A stretch of DNA of 64,000 nt from DASRWT01 sp963748485 (GCA_963748485.1 CAVVJF010000022.1:372001-436000), one strand, 5' to 3'. Positions 1-8,694 are shown, numbered from the stretch's first letter. Notes: generated by a model not told the origin, from the sequence alone. Program-made: numbers and translations.

Positions 1-2
1 AG

Positions 3-1064
3 CTGACGGCCCAGCATGGCTCGGGCGCCGTCTGCACCATCCCGCTGGCCGAGGGCGAGCGGGCGGTGGGGGCGCTCACCCTCGAGCGGCCCGCCGACCG
101 CCCGTTCGACGGTGAGGCCATCGCCCTCTGTGAGGCGCTGGCGGCGGCGATCGGGCCGGTGCTGGAGATGCGCCGGCGCGACGACCGCTGGCTCGTGACC
201 AAGGCCGCCGACTCGTTCCGCCACTGGCTGGGCCGCCTGATCGGCCCGCGCCATGTCGGCCTCAAGGTCGCGACCGCGGCGATGCTTGCGGCCATCGCCT
301 TCCTGGTCTACGCGGAGGGCGACTACCGCGTGTCGGCGCGCATGGTGATGGAGGCCTCGACCAGGCGGGCCGCCGTCGCCCCCTTCAACGGCTATCTTCG
401 CGAGGCGCCGGTGCGGGCCGGGGACGTGATCGAGAAGGGGCGGGTGCTGGCGGTGCTGGACGACCGGGAGCTGCGGCTGGAGCGCTCCCGGTGGGCGAGC
501 CAGCAGGAGCAGTTCTCCCGCCAGCGGGACCAGGCCCTTGCGGCTCGGAACGCGGCCGGTATCGGCATCGCCGCGGCGCAGATCCAGCAGGCCCAGGCCC
601 AGATGTCGCTGATCGACGATCAGCTCCGGCGCACGCGCGTGCTCGCCGAGTTCGACGGCGTGGTTGTGACCGGGGACTTGAGCCAGTCCCTGGGTTCGCC
701 GGTCGAGCGGGGGCAGGTCCTCTTCGAGGTGGCTCCGCTGGAAGCGTATCGCGTGGTGCTGCAGGTCGATGAGCGGGACATCGCCGACGTGACGGTCGGA
801 GGGCACGGGCATCTCCTCCTCTCCGCGTCGCCGGCCGACCCGATCCCCTTCACCGTGGCGAAGATCACTCCCGTATCGACGGCCCGGGACGGCCGTAATT
901 ACTTCCGCGTGGAAGCCCGCCTGGACGAGACGTCGTCGGCGCGTCTCCGGCCGGGCCTCGAGGGCGTGGGCAAGATCGAGGTAGGACGGCGGTCACTAGC
1001 GTGGATCTGGCTCCGCCCCGTGATCGACTGGGCGCGACTCACGCTGTGGACCTGGCTACCGTGA
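3..1064 (+). CDS. GAF-HlyD membrane fusion protein, 5' truncated
   Basis: The reading frame is open from the window edge, so the true start lies upstream. The first ~55 visible residues look like the end of a GAF domain. A single membrane segment follows (around bases 252-315, 'LKVATAAMLAAIAFLVY'), then an HlyD/RND-adaptor body: a lipoyl-like half-motif (APFNGYLREAPVRAGDVI), a helical hairpin, the second half-motif and a beta-barrel domain. HlyD-type proteins bridge an inner-membrane transporter to an outer-membrane channel. The GAF part would sit in the cytoplasm and could sense a ligand (inference). Its TGA overlaps the GTG start of the metalloprotease gene as GTGA, so the two are probably translationally coupled. 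Confidence 0.85.
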   Translation: MTAQHGSGAVCTIPLAEGERAVGALTLERPADRPFDGEAIALCEALAAAIGPVLEMRRRDDRWLVTKAADSFRHWLGRLIGPRHVGLKVATAAMLAAIAFLVYAEGDYRVSARMVMEASTRRAAVAPFNGYLREAPVRAGDVIEKGRVLAVLDDRELRLERSRWASQQEQFSRQRDQALAARNAAGIGIAAAQIQQAQAQMSLIDDQLRRTRVLAEFDGVVVTGDLSQSLGSPVERGQVLFEVAPLEAYRVVLQVDERDIADVTVGGHGHLLLSASPADPIPFTVAKITPVSTARDGRNYFRVEARLDETSSARLRPGLEGVGKIEVGRRSLAWIWLRPVIDWARLTLWTWLP

Positions 1065-3214
1065 CCGCGCCCGGCCCGCTCTTCAGCAGCTCCTGGTACC
1101 GCGTGGCCGGGCTACGGCCTCAGCTCGTGGGCCACGCGCGCATTCACCGTCACCGCTATCGGGATGAGATCTGGTACGTCCTGCAGGATCGCGCCAGCGA
1201 CCGTCATCATCGATTCTCCCCGGCCGCCTACCTCCTCATCGGGCTCATGAACGGCGAACGCACCGTGCAGGAGCTATGGGACGCGGCGTGCACGCGCCTC
1301 GGGGACGAGACGCCGACCCAGGACGACGTCATCCAGCTCCTCGCCCAGCTCCACGCCGCCGACGCGCTCCAGTGCGATGTTCCGCCGGACGCCGCTGAGC
1401 TGTTCGAGCGGCACGAGAGGCTGGAGCGGCGCCGAGTGCTGAGTCGAGTCGCCAGTCTCTTCGCCTGGCGCTTCCCCCTGGTGGATGCCGAGCGTCTCCT
1501 GCGACCGCTGGCGCCGCTCGCCCGCGCGCTGTTCTCGCCGGCGGGAGCCGTGCTGTGGCTGCTGTGGGTGGGGGCGGGTCTCGTGCTCGCGGCCGTGCAC
1601 TGGCACGACCTCACCCACGACCTCCTGGACCGAATGCTCGCTCCCCAGAGCGTCCTCGTGTTCGTCCTACTGTTCCCGCTCCTCAAGGCTTTGCACGAGC
1701 TTGGCCACGGCATGGCGGTGAAGGCCTTCGGGGGCGAGGTGCACGAGATCGGCGTGATGCTCCTCGTGATCACGCCGGTCCCCTACGTGGACGCCTCGGG
1801 GGCATCGAGCTTCCGGGGCAAGTGGCAGCGCATCGTGGTGGGCGGGGCGGGCATGGCGGTGGAGCTGGCCCTGGCCACCGGCGCGCTGATCGTGTGGCTG
1901 CTGGCGGAGTCGGGCCTGGTCAGGCTGCTAGCCTACAACGCCATCATGATCGCTGGGCTCTCCACCATCCTCTTCAACGCGAACCCCCTGCTTCGCTACG
2001 ACGGCTACTACATGCTGGCCGACTTCCTGGAGATCCCCAACCTGCGGGGGCGCGCCAGCCGTTACCTCGGCTACCTGTGCGAGCGCTACCTGTTCGGCCG
2101 GCAAGGGGCCGAGGTCGTGCCGTCGACGGCCGGGGAGCGCGCCTGGTTCGTCTTCTATGCGGTGACGTCGTTCGTCTACAGGATGCTCGTGGTGGTTGCC
2201 ATCATACTGTTCCTCGGCGAGAAGCTCTTTCTCCTCGGGGTGCTGTTCGCGGCGGTGGGCGCTGTCGGCTGGGTCCTCGTTCCGATCGCCAAAGGGCTCG
2301 TCTACTTCGCCTCGAGCCCGCGTATCCGGACCGTGCGCCTGCGGGCGATCACGGTGACCGTCCTCCTGATCGCGTTGGTCGGCGCGGGGCTCGGGCTGGT
2401 CCCGGTGCCCTTTCGCAGCCGATCGGAGGGCGTCATCTGGGTACCCGAGGAAGCGCTGGTCCGCGCCTCGGCGGACGGCTTCATCTCGCGCGTCATGGTC
2501 GAGCCTGGGAGCCGGGTGACCCAGGGACAGCCGGTCATCGAGCTGCGGGATCCCGTCCTGCCGGCGCGGGTGGCGGAGCTGGAGGCGCGGCGGACCGAGC
2601 TGCTCGCCCGGTACGACGAGCAATGGCCGACCGACCGGGCCCGGGCGGGCGTCATTCGCGAAGATCTGGCCTACGTCACCCAGCAGATTGCCGAGATGCG
2701 GCAGCGCATGGCCGACCTGACCGTTCGCGTCGCCGCCGACGGGACATTCGTGGTGGCCGTCCCCGAGGACCTGCCGGGTCGATTCGTCCGCAAGGGCGAG
2801 CTGCTCGGCTATTCAGTCGAATCGGAGACGGTCACCGTCCGGACGGTGGTGTCTCAGGCCGCCATCGACCTGGTCCGGCAGCGCACGACGCGGGTGGATG
2901 TCCGGCTGGCCGAGCGCCTGGACGACGTGGTTCCGGCCGTGATCCGCCGGGCGGTGCCGGGCGCCTCCGAGCAGCTGCCGACGACGGCGCTGGGCATGGC
3001 CGGTGGCGGCCAGATCGCGGTCGACCCGCGCGACGGGCGCGGCGTGACGGCCATCGAGCGCGTGTTCCAAGTCGATCTCGAGCTGCCGGTCAGACCGCAC
3101 TTTCTCAATACCGGGGGGCGAGCCTACGTCCGCTTCGACCACGGCCGCGAGCCGCTGCTCGTCCAGTGGTACCTGGCGACCCGCCAGCTCTTCCTCGCCC
3201 GGTTCAATGTCTAG
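1061..3214 (+). CDS. PqqD-like / M50 site-2-type metalloprotease / HlyD-like fusion protein
   Basis: An integral-membrane zinc metalloprotease of the YydH/'putative peptide zinc metalloprotease' type, 717 aa. I chose GTG 1061 because it overlaps the upstream stop as GTGA; an ATG at 1001 is in frame but would overlap more. The N-terminus (~residues 25-115) resembles a PqqD/RiPP-recognition winged helix. The zinc motif HELGH is at 212-216, and the third ligand region N-P-x4-D-G is at 308-315. Several membrane helices surround these motifs. The C-terminal third carries a lipoyl-like domain (DGFISRVMVEPGSRVTQG) as in HlyD proteins. Relatives process or handle secreted peptides; the substrate here is unknown. 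Its stop overlaps the secA-like start by 8 bp. Confidence 0.85.
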   Translation: MTAPGPLFSSSWYRVAGLRPQLVGHARIHRHRYRDEIWYVLQDRASDRHHRFSPAAYLLIGLMNGERTVQELWDAACTRLGDETPTQDDVIQLLAQLHAADALQCDVPPDAAELFERHERLERRRVLSRVASLFAWRFPLVDAERLLRPLAPLARALFSPAGAVLWLLWVGAGLVLAAVHWHDLTHDLLDRMLAPQSVLVFVLLFPLLKALHELGHGMAVKAFGGEVHEIGVMLLVITPVPYVDASGASSFRGKWQRIVVGGAGMAVELALATGALIVWLLAESGLVRLLAYNAIMIAGLSTILFNANPLLRYDGYYMLADFLEIPNLRGRASRYLGYLCERYLFGRQGAEVVPSTAGERAWFVFYAVTSFVYRMLVVVAIILFLGEKLFLLGVLFAAVGAVGWVLVPIAKGLVYFASSPRIRTVRLRAITVTVLLIALVGAGLGLVPVPFRSRSEGVIWVPEEALVRASADGFISRVMVEPGSRVTQGQPVIELRDPVLPARVAELEARRTELLARYDEQWPTDRARAGVIREDLAYVTQQIAEMRQRMADLTVRVAADGTFVVAVPEDLPGRFVRKGELLGYSVESETVTVRTVVSQAAIDLVRQRTTRVDVRLAERLDDVVPAVIRRAVPGASEQLPTTALGMAGGGQIAVDPRDGRGVTAIERVFQVDLELPVRPHFLNTGGRAYVRFDHGREPLLVQWYLATRQLFLARFNV

Positions 3215-5186
3215 CGGCACCGCTCGCCTGGCCTTTCCCACCGGCGCCTATCCCGAACGGCTGGAGCGGCCCCCGGGGACGCTCGACCGCTTCGCGACGC
3301 GGCTGATTGGCCCGGTCGCGCGATGGGCGCGCCGACGCCGGGTCCGGGCGGAACGGCTGGTCCCGCTCGTCGCCGAGCACGGGCGCGCTCTGGACGGGCT
3401 GTCCGACCGCGCCCTTCGCGAGGCGGCGCAGGCCCTGCGGCCGGCCCTCCGCCGCGACGGCTTCGCCGAGGATCTGGTGGCCCGCGTCTTTGCCCTCGTC
3501 CGCGAGGCCGCCTGGCGCACGCTCAAGCAGCGGCACTTCGACGTGCAGATCATCGGGGGCCAGGCGCTGCTGGCGGGCATGGTGGCCGAGATGGATACCG
3601 GAGAAGGCAAGACGCTCACGGCCACCCTCGCGGCCTCGACGGCCGCCCTCGCCGGGATCCCCGTCCACATCGTGACCGTGAACGACTATCTGGCCTCCCG
3701 GGACGCCGAGTGGATGGGCCCCATCTACCGGGCGCTCGGTCTCCAGGTGGGGACCGTCGTCCACGGGTTGGCCCCCGCCGCGCGGCGCCAGGCCTATGCC
3801 TGCGATGTGACGTACTGCACCAACAAGGAGCTGGCCTTCGACTACCTCCGGGATCGCATCGTACTGCGGGGGCGGCCGAGCCGGCTCCAACTCCGGCTCG
3901 AACGCTTGGGGGGCGGGGAGGCACGGGCCGAGCGGCTGGTCTTGCGGGGGCTACACTTCGCAATCGTGGACGAGGCCGACAGCGTGCTGGTCGACGAGGG
4001 GCGCACCCCGCTCATCATCACCGGGGGAGGCAGCTCGGCCGAACAGCGGCTGTATGAGACCGCGCTGGGAGTGGCCGACCAGCTCGTGCCGGAGCGGGAC
4101 TTCACCATCGACATGGCCGGACGCGACGTGCGGCTGACTCCGGACGGCCTGGTGCGACTCGACGAGCTGGCCGCCCCTCTCGGGGGAGTGTGGGCGGGGC
4201 GCCTGCGGCGCGAGGAGCTGGCCCGCCAAGCGGTGGTGGCCCGCCAGCTCTTCCACCGGGACCGGCACTACCTCGTACGAGACGGCCGGGTGCAGATCAT
4301 CGACGAGTACACCGGTCGGCTCATGCCGGACCGCTCGTGGGAGCGAGGTCTCCACCAGCTCATCGAGGTCAAGGAAGGCGTCGCGGTTACCGCGCACCAC
4401 GACACCCTGGCGCGGATCAGCTACCAGCGCTTCTTCCGCCGCTACCTCCGGCTGGCCGGGATGACCGGTACCGCCCGGGAGGTGGCGGGTGAGCTCTGGG
4501 CGGTGTACGGGCTGCCCGTGGTCCGGGTGCCGACCAACCGGCCGTCTCGCCGCGTGGTGCTGCCCGAGCGCGTCTATCGGTCTGCGGAGGCTCGCTGGGT
4601 GGCGGTGGTGGAGCGTGTGCGCGCCCTGTACGCCGCCGGACGGCCCGTCCTGGTGGGGACCCGCTCGGTGGCGGCCTCGGAGGAGTTGGCGGCGCGCCTG
4701 GCCGCGGCCGGGCTGCCGCATCGCGTGCTCAACGCGCGGCAGGATATCGAGGAGGCGCAGATCATCGCCGAAGCGGGGCAACCGGGGCGCATCACGGTGG
4801 CCACCAACATGGCGGGGCGCGGCACCGACATCCGCCTCGCGCCCTCCGTGCTCGAGCGGGGAGGGCTTCACGTGATCGCCACCGAGCGTCACGACGCCGG
4901 GCGGATCGACCGCCAGCTGTTCGGCCGGTGCGGACGGCAGGGGGACCCTGGGAGCGCCGAGGCGCTCGTCTCGCTGGAAGACGACCTCGTGGCGACTCAT
5001 GGCGGCGCCTGGCAGCGGCTGTTGGCGCCGCTTGGGCGAGCGTCAGAGCCGAGCCGGCTTGGGGGGCTCGCCGTGCGCCAGGCCCAGCGTGCCGCCGAGC
5101 TCGCGCACGGCCGCATGCGGCGGGACCTGCTCCGCTTCGACGATCAGATGGCCTCGGCCCTGGCCTTCTCGGGCCCTGGCGAGTGA
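3207..5186 (+). CDS. Short SecA-like preprotein translocase ATPase
   Basis: A SecA-family motor, 659 aa against ~830-950 for housekeeping SecA. Walker A is MDTGEGKT (129-136), the DEAD-type Walker B with the SecA signature VDEADSVLVDEGRTPLI starts at 254, motif VI is MAGRGTDI (~535), and the GRCGRQGDPG arginine-finger region is present. The protein ends just after the first helical-scaffold segment (LLRFDDQMASALAF). The remaining scaffold, the wing domain and the C-terminal zinc linker are absent. The ATPase core looks intact, so it is likely an active accessory SecA rather than a relic. Its ATG lies inside the end of the M50 gene. The context suggests it drives export through, or with, the M50/HlyD proteins (inference). 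Confidence 0.9.
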   Translation: MSSGTARLAFPTGAYPERLERPPGTLDRFATRLIGPVARWARRRRVRAERLVPLVAEHGRALDGLSDRALREAAQALRPALRRDGFAEDLVARVFALVREAAWRTLKQRHFDVQIIGGQALLAGMVAEMDTGEGKTLTATLAASTAALAGIPVHIVTVNDYLASRDAEWMGPIYRALGLQVGTVVHGLAPAARRQAYACDVTYCTNKELAFDYLRDRIVLRGRPSRLQLRLERLGGGEARAERLVLRGLHFAIVDEADSVLVDEGRTPLIITGGGSSAEQRLYETALGVADQLVPERDFTIDMAGRDVRLTPDGLVRLDELAAPLGGVWAGRLRREELARQAVVARQLFHRDRHYLVRDGRVQIIDEYTGRLMPDRSWERGLHQLIEVKEGVAVTAHHDTLARISYQRFFRRYLRLAGMTGTAREVAGELWAVYGLPVVRVPTNRPSRRVVLPERVYRSAEARWVAVVERVRALYAAGRPVLVGTRSVAASEELAARLAAAGLPHRVLNARQDIEEAQIIAEAGQPGRITVATNMAGRGTDIRLAPSVLERGGLHVIATERHDAGRIDRQLFGRCGRQGDPGSAEALVSLEDDLVATHGGAWQRLLAPLGRASEPSRLGGLAVRQAQRAAELAHGRMRRDLLRFDDQMASALAFSGPGE

Positions 5187-5224
5187 GGGCACAACGCCCA
5201 CGGGGGCGGAGGGAGCGGCAAGGC

Positions 5225-6067
5225 ATGACGTGGACACGGACGATAGGGCGGATGGCGCTCGCCCTAGGACTCGCGATGGGGATGGCCCCCGCGGCGGCTG
5301 GCGCCGACTTCGACTGCCTCATCCAGCCCCGGGAGACCGTCGCCATCAGCTCGCCGGTGCCCGGCTACATCGAGCGGGTAGCGGTGGACCGAGGCGACCT
5401 CGTGCGCGAGGGCACGGTGATCGTGCAGCTCGAAGCCAGCATGGAGCGGGCGACGGTCGCGGTGGCCCGGGCGCGTATCGAGCAGGAGTCTGCGACCCTG
5501 TCGGCCAAGGTACGGCTGGAATTCGGCGTGCGCCGCTACGACCGAACGGTCGATATGTTCAAGAAGGAGCTGGTACCCCTCAAGGAGATGGACGAGGCGG
5601 AGACGGCCAAGATCCTGGCCGAGCACGGCGTGCTCGAAGTGCAGGAGAACATGCGGGTGGCTCGGCTCGAGCTGGAGCGGGCGGAGGCGGCCCTGGTGCT
5701 CCGGACCATCCGTAGTCCCATCACCGGCATCGTCACCGATCGGCTCCTCTCTCCCGGGGAGCTGGTCGACAAGGCCCCGATTCTCAAGCTCGCCCGGATC
5801 GATCCGCTGCGGGTCGAGGTCTTCGTTCCCGTGGCCATGCTTGGCAGGATCGGCGTGGGCTCCCGGGCCACAGTCGTCCCCGAGGCCCCCGTCAACACGC
5901 CCCGCGAGGCCACGGTGATCGTCGTCGACCGGATCGTGGACGCCGCCAGCGGCACCTTCGGCGTGCGCTTGGAGATGCCCAACCCGGACAACCGACTCCC
6001 CGCCGGGCTCAAGTGCAAGGCACGCTTCGCGGTGCCCGGACGAGAAGGGGATCGCCCCGCCCGATAG
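5225..6067 (+). CDS. Secreted HlyD-family periplasmic adaptor
   Basis: A 280-aa periplasmic adaptor. ATG 5225 is chosen because it follows a GGAGGGAG-like ribosome site and begins a clear signal peptide (residues 1-26, ending AAAGA). The mature part starts with a biotinyl/lipoyl half (SSPVPGYIERVAVDRGDLV), continues with a helical hairpin, closes with the second half (SPITGIVTDRLLSPGELV) and ends in a beta-barrel domain. It lies 38 bp after the secA-like gene. Unlike the first gene of the operon it has no GAF domain and no retained membrane anchor. It may pair with the membrane-anchored GAF-HlyD protein to make a mixed adaptor ring; this is inference. Confidence 0.85.
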   Translation: MTWTRTIGRMALALGLAMGMAPAAAGADFDCLIQPRETVAISSPVPGYIERVAVDRGDLVREGTVIVQLEASMERATVAVARARIEQESATLSAKVRLEFGVRRYDRTVDMFKKELVPLKEMDEAETAKILAEHGVLEVQENMRVARLELERAEAALVLRTIRSPITGIVTDRLLSPGELVDKAPILKLARIDPLRVEVFVPVAMLGRIGVGSRATVVPEAPVNTPREATVIVVDRIVDAASGTFGVRLEMPNPDNRLPAGLKCKARFAVPGREGDRPAR

Positions 6068-6167
6068 GCTCAGCCTTCTCGGGCCCGTGGTATTGTCCGT
6101 GGGCTGCGCCTGACCTTCGCGGGGGTCGAGTCGCCGAAACCACCTGTCGAGCGAAAGGAGAACGGTA

Positions 6168-6503
6168 ATGCCCGAGCAGCAGCAGCCACCCAGTCGCCCC
6201 CCCGCCACGCCGGGCGCGGGCCAGTCCCAGCAGCTCGCCATCAAATGGGACGATTCCAACCTCAAGTCGAGCTACGCCAACTTCTGCAATGTCGCCAGCA
6301 CCCGAGAAGAGGTTGTCCTGCTCTTCGGGATGAACCAGGCGTGGCGGGCAGGCCAGGTCGAGGTCACGGTGCAGCTCACCGACCGCGTGATCTTGTCCCC
6401 CTTCGCCGCCAAACGGCTCGCCGCCCTGTTGGACAACGTGGTCAAGCAGCACGAGGGGCGGTTCGGCGCCCTGCCCACCGAGCCTGCTCCCGCCAGCAAC
6501 TGA
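6168..6503 (+). CDS. DUF3467 family protein
   Basis: A small 111-aa soluble protein with a strong ribosome site (GAAAGGAGA) before ATG 6168. After a proline/glutamine-rich head (~22 residues) comes the typical DUF3467 body (SSYANFCNVASTREEVVLLFG ... VTVQLTDRVILSPFAAKRLAALL). The family has no known biochemical function. The 100-bp gap from the HlyD gene and its own good ribosome site mean it may be transcribed separately, but the same strand and proximity make it a possible operon member. Confidence 0.8.
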   Translation: MPEQQQPPSRPPATPGAGQSQQLAIKWDDSNLKSSYANFCNVASTREEVVLLFGMNQAWRAGQVEVTVQLTDRVILSPFAAKRLAALLDNVVKQHEGRFGALPTEPAPASN

Positions 6504-6622
6504 TCGAGGATCCAGGAGGCGACGCGCGCGGCGTCGTAGCGCCAGCCGCCGGAGCCCGGGCGGAAGGGAAACGGCACAGGAGAAGCTGACAGGCGCAGCT
6601 CGTGGCTAGCAAGAGGGGAAGC

Positions 6623-6673
6623 ATTAGGCTGAGAATCCTGGTGTCGGCGGTTCAATCCCGTCCCAGCCCACCA
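6623..6673 (+). tRNA. Degenerate tRNA-Phe-like remnant (3' half)
   Basis: A T-arm is present (stem 6646-6650 with 6658-6662, loop TTCAATC), followed by a 7-base acceptor strand CCAGCCC, discriminator A and encoded CCA (6671-6673). Upstream, 6623-6628 pairs with the following CCTGGT across an 8-base loop holding CTGAGAAT. This resembles a tRNA-Phe anticodon arm with GAA mutated and the loop one base too long. No matching 5' acceptor GGGCTGG exists; the closest is AAGCTGA at 6583-6589, three G-to-A changes away. The D-arm region is also about 14 bases too long. I read it as a dead or truncated tRNA copy. A tRNA 3' end with CCA is a common integration site, but no integrase or second copy is visible. 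Confidence 0.5.
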
Positions 6674-6764
6674 TTTTCTTTCAGCCACTTCTAGAACGCT
6701 GTAAACGCGGCTGCGACATCTTTCACGCCGGCTTCTACGAATTGCTCACGGCCGGCCCGATAGA

Positions 6765-7691
6765 ATGACGGGTATGTCGGCCCTCCTCGAGGCGCGGGGT
6801 CTGATGAAGCAGCTCGGCGGACGGCCCGTCGTCAACGGGGTGGACTTGGTCTGCCACGCCGGGCAGGTACTGGGCCTGCTCGGTCCCAACGGGGCCGGCA
6901 AGACCACCACGCTGCGCATGCTGTACGGCTTCCTCAGCGCGGACGCCGGCGTCATCCGGTTTGACGGGGTCGACGTGGCGCGGGACGTGATGCGCTTCAA
7001 GCGGCAGCTCGGCGTGTGCACGCAGGAAGACACCTTCGACGGCGACTTCACGGTCCGCGAGAACCTGGTGATCGCGGCGAGCTACTTCCGGCCGCGGCCG
7101 CCCGACGTGCGGAGGCGTGCGGACGAGCTGCTCGAGCGCTTCGCCCTGACGCCGTATGCGAGCGCGAAGCCGGACACGCTGTCGGGCGGCTTCCGGAGGC
7201 GGCTCATGATCGCGCGAGCGCTGGTGCACCGGCCGCGCCTCCTCTTCCTGGACGAGCCGACCACGGGCCTCGATCCCCACGCGCGCGTGTCGGTGTGGGA
7301 CCTCGTGAACGGCCTGCGCGCCGAGGGGCTCGGCATCGTCCTCACCACTCATTACATGGACGAGGCCGAGCGGCTGAGCGACGTGCTCACCGTGCTCGCG
7401 CAGGGACGCGTGGTCGCGCAGGGGACGCCGAAGGCGGTGCTCGGCGATGTGCTGGGCGAGCACGTGGTCGTCCTCGAGGACGAGAGCGTGTCCACGCTGT
7501 CGGTGACCGCCTGGCTCGACGCGCGCGGTCTCGGGGCGCCGCTGGCCGTCCTGGGGTCGCGGCACGTGCCCCTCTCCGCCGAGCAGCTCGCCGACTTCGC
7601 GCGCGCGTTCCCCGCGCTGCGCTACGAGGTGCGCCCGCCGAACCTCGACGACCTCTTCCTCAAGCTCGCGGTGGACCCGTGCGCTGGCTGA
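6765..7691 (+). CDS. ABC-2 exporter ATP-binding protein (NodI/DrrA type)
   Basis: The ATPase subunit of a two-gene ABC-2 exporter, 308 aa. Motifs in order: Walker A GPNGAGKT, Q-loop TQEDTF, signature LSGGF, Walker B LLFLDEPTTGLD, and H-loop TTHYMDEAERLSD. The ~85 C-terminal residues match the extra regulatory domain of NodI/DrrA-type ATPases. ATG 6774 is an alternative start. It lies 7 bases after a TAGAAT hexamer and would be leaderless; no Shine-Dalgarno precedes either ATG. The gene overlaps the permease gene by 13 bp. The substrate is unknown: family members export lipo-oligosaccharides, polyketides or lipids. Confidence 0.9.
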   Translation: MTGMSALLEARGLMKQLGGRPVVNGVDLVCHAGQVLGLLGPNGAGKTTTLRMLYGFLSADAGVIRFDGVDVARDVMRFKRQLGVCTQEDTFDGDFTVRENLVIAASYFRPRPPDVRRRADELLERFALTPYASAKPDTLSGGFRRRLMIARALVHRPRLLFLDEPTTGLDPHARVSVWDLVNGLRAEGLGIVLTTHYMDEAERLSDVLTVLAQGRVVAQGTPKAVLGDVLGEHVVVLEDESVSTLSVTAWLDARGLGAPLAVLGSRHVPLSAEQLADFARAFPALRYEVRPPNLDDLFLKLAVDPCAG

Positions 7692-8485
7692 GCGCGGCCT
7701 TCGACTGGCAGAGCCGTGCGGTGGTGGGGCGCCACCTGCGCGTGTATCTGAAGAACTGGCACACCTCCTTCCTGCCGCCGGTGCTGGAGCCGATCACGCT
7801 GCTGCTCGCGTTCGGCCTCGGGCTGGGCGCCTACATGGCCGCGGGCATCCAGTGGCACGACCGGCGCGTGGAGTACATGAACTTCGTCGCGCCCGGCATG
7901 CTCGCGTACGCGACGTTCATGACGGCGATCTTCCAGTCGCTCTTCGGCGCCTTCATCCGCATGCGCTACCAGCGGACGTGGGAGGGTCAGCTCACCACGC
8001 AGATCGACCTCCGGCACGTGGTCTGGGGCGAGGTGCTCTGGGCGGCCCTGCTCACGACAAGCTACGTGGCGATCGTCGGCCTCGTCCTCGCCGTCTGCCA
8101 GGCAGGCGGTCTCCTCCAGCTCGAGCTGGCCTTCTTGCCCGTGGTGATCCCCATCGTCTTCGTGACCGCGTGCGCCTTCGCCGCGCTCGGACTCTGCTTT
8201 ACCGCGCTCGTGCCCACGATCGACCACATGAACCTCCCGATCTTCCTCGTCGTTCTCCCGCTCGGGTTCATCTCGGCCACGTACTTCCCCGTGGACCATC
8301 CCGTTTTGGCTGCGCTCTCCACCGTGAACCCGCTCTATCATCTGGCGGAGGGGCTGCGCGGCCTGCTGCTCGGCGCCCCCGCCGGCGCGCACCTGGCCGG
8401 GCTGGCGGTCCTGGTGACGGCAATGCTCGGGGTCCTGGTGCCGCTGGACATGCGGCTGCTTCGCAAGCGCGTGCTGGGGGATTGA
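7679..8485 (+). CDS. ABC-2 exporter permease (NodJ type)
   Basis: The membrane partner of the preceding ATPase, 268 aa, with six predicted helices and the ABC-2 pattern: a short cytoplasmic head, then EPITLLLAFGLGLG, and late helices with 'PLGFISATYFPVD' and 'VNPLYHLAEGLRGLL' as in NodJ/DrrB proteins. GTG 7679 is chosen as the first in-frame start compatible with the NodJ-like N-terminus; it lies inside the ATPase gene, 13 bp before its end. The pair is probably one transcription unit. Confidence 0.88.
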   Translation: MRWLSAAFDWQSRAVVGRHLRVYLKNWHTSFLPPVLEPITLLLAFGLGLGAYMAAGIQWHDRRVEYMNFVAPGMLAYATFMTAIFQSLFGAFIRMRYQRTWEGQLTTQIDLRHVVWGEVLWAALLTTSYVAIVGLVLAVCQAGGLLQLELAFLPVVIPIVFVTACAFAALGLCFTALVPTIDHMNLPIFLVVLPLGFISATYFPVDHPVLAALSTVNPLYHLAEGLRGLLLGAPAGAHLAGLAVLVTAMLGVLVPLDMRLLRKRVLGD

Positions 8486-8566
8486 CCAAGTTTCTCTGTG
8501 CAGCGCGGCGCTTGCATCTAGGGCGCTAAGGTCCCGAATGAACCAAGTGGCCGCTCTCGTCGTCCT

Positions 8567-8579
8567 GGTAAATCTTACC
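8567..8579. repeat. Short perfect inverted repeat GGTAA-ATC-TTACC
   Basis: The 209-bp gap between the ABC permease and the lipoprotein gene holds this 5-bp perfect inverted repeat with a 3-base loop. It has no T-run, so it is not an intrinsic terminator. It might be an operator half-site, but it is short enough to be chance. Nothing else stands out in the gap. Confidence 0.25.
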
Positions 8580-8694
8580 GCAGGGGCGGAGTGACGCCGA
8601 GGCGCCCGCCCAGGTCGTCCAATCTTGCGGGACCTTGCGTTTCCAGGAGACCGTGGCATTGTGATTGCTCATTTAAGCGTCGGGGAGGGCGTCT

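Noticed and set aside
6272..6688. Minus-strand frame translating GTGLNRRHQD near the tRNA remnant
   Set aside because: Antisense translations of tRNA genes give this type of peptide; it reflects the tRNA-like sequence, not a protein.
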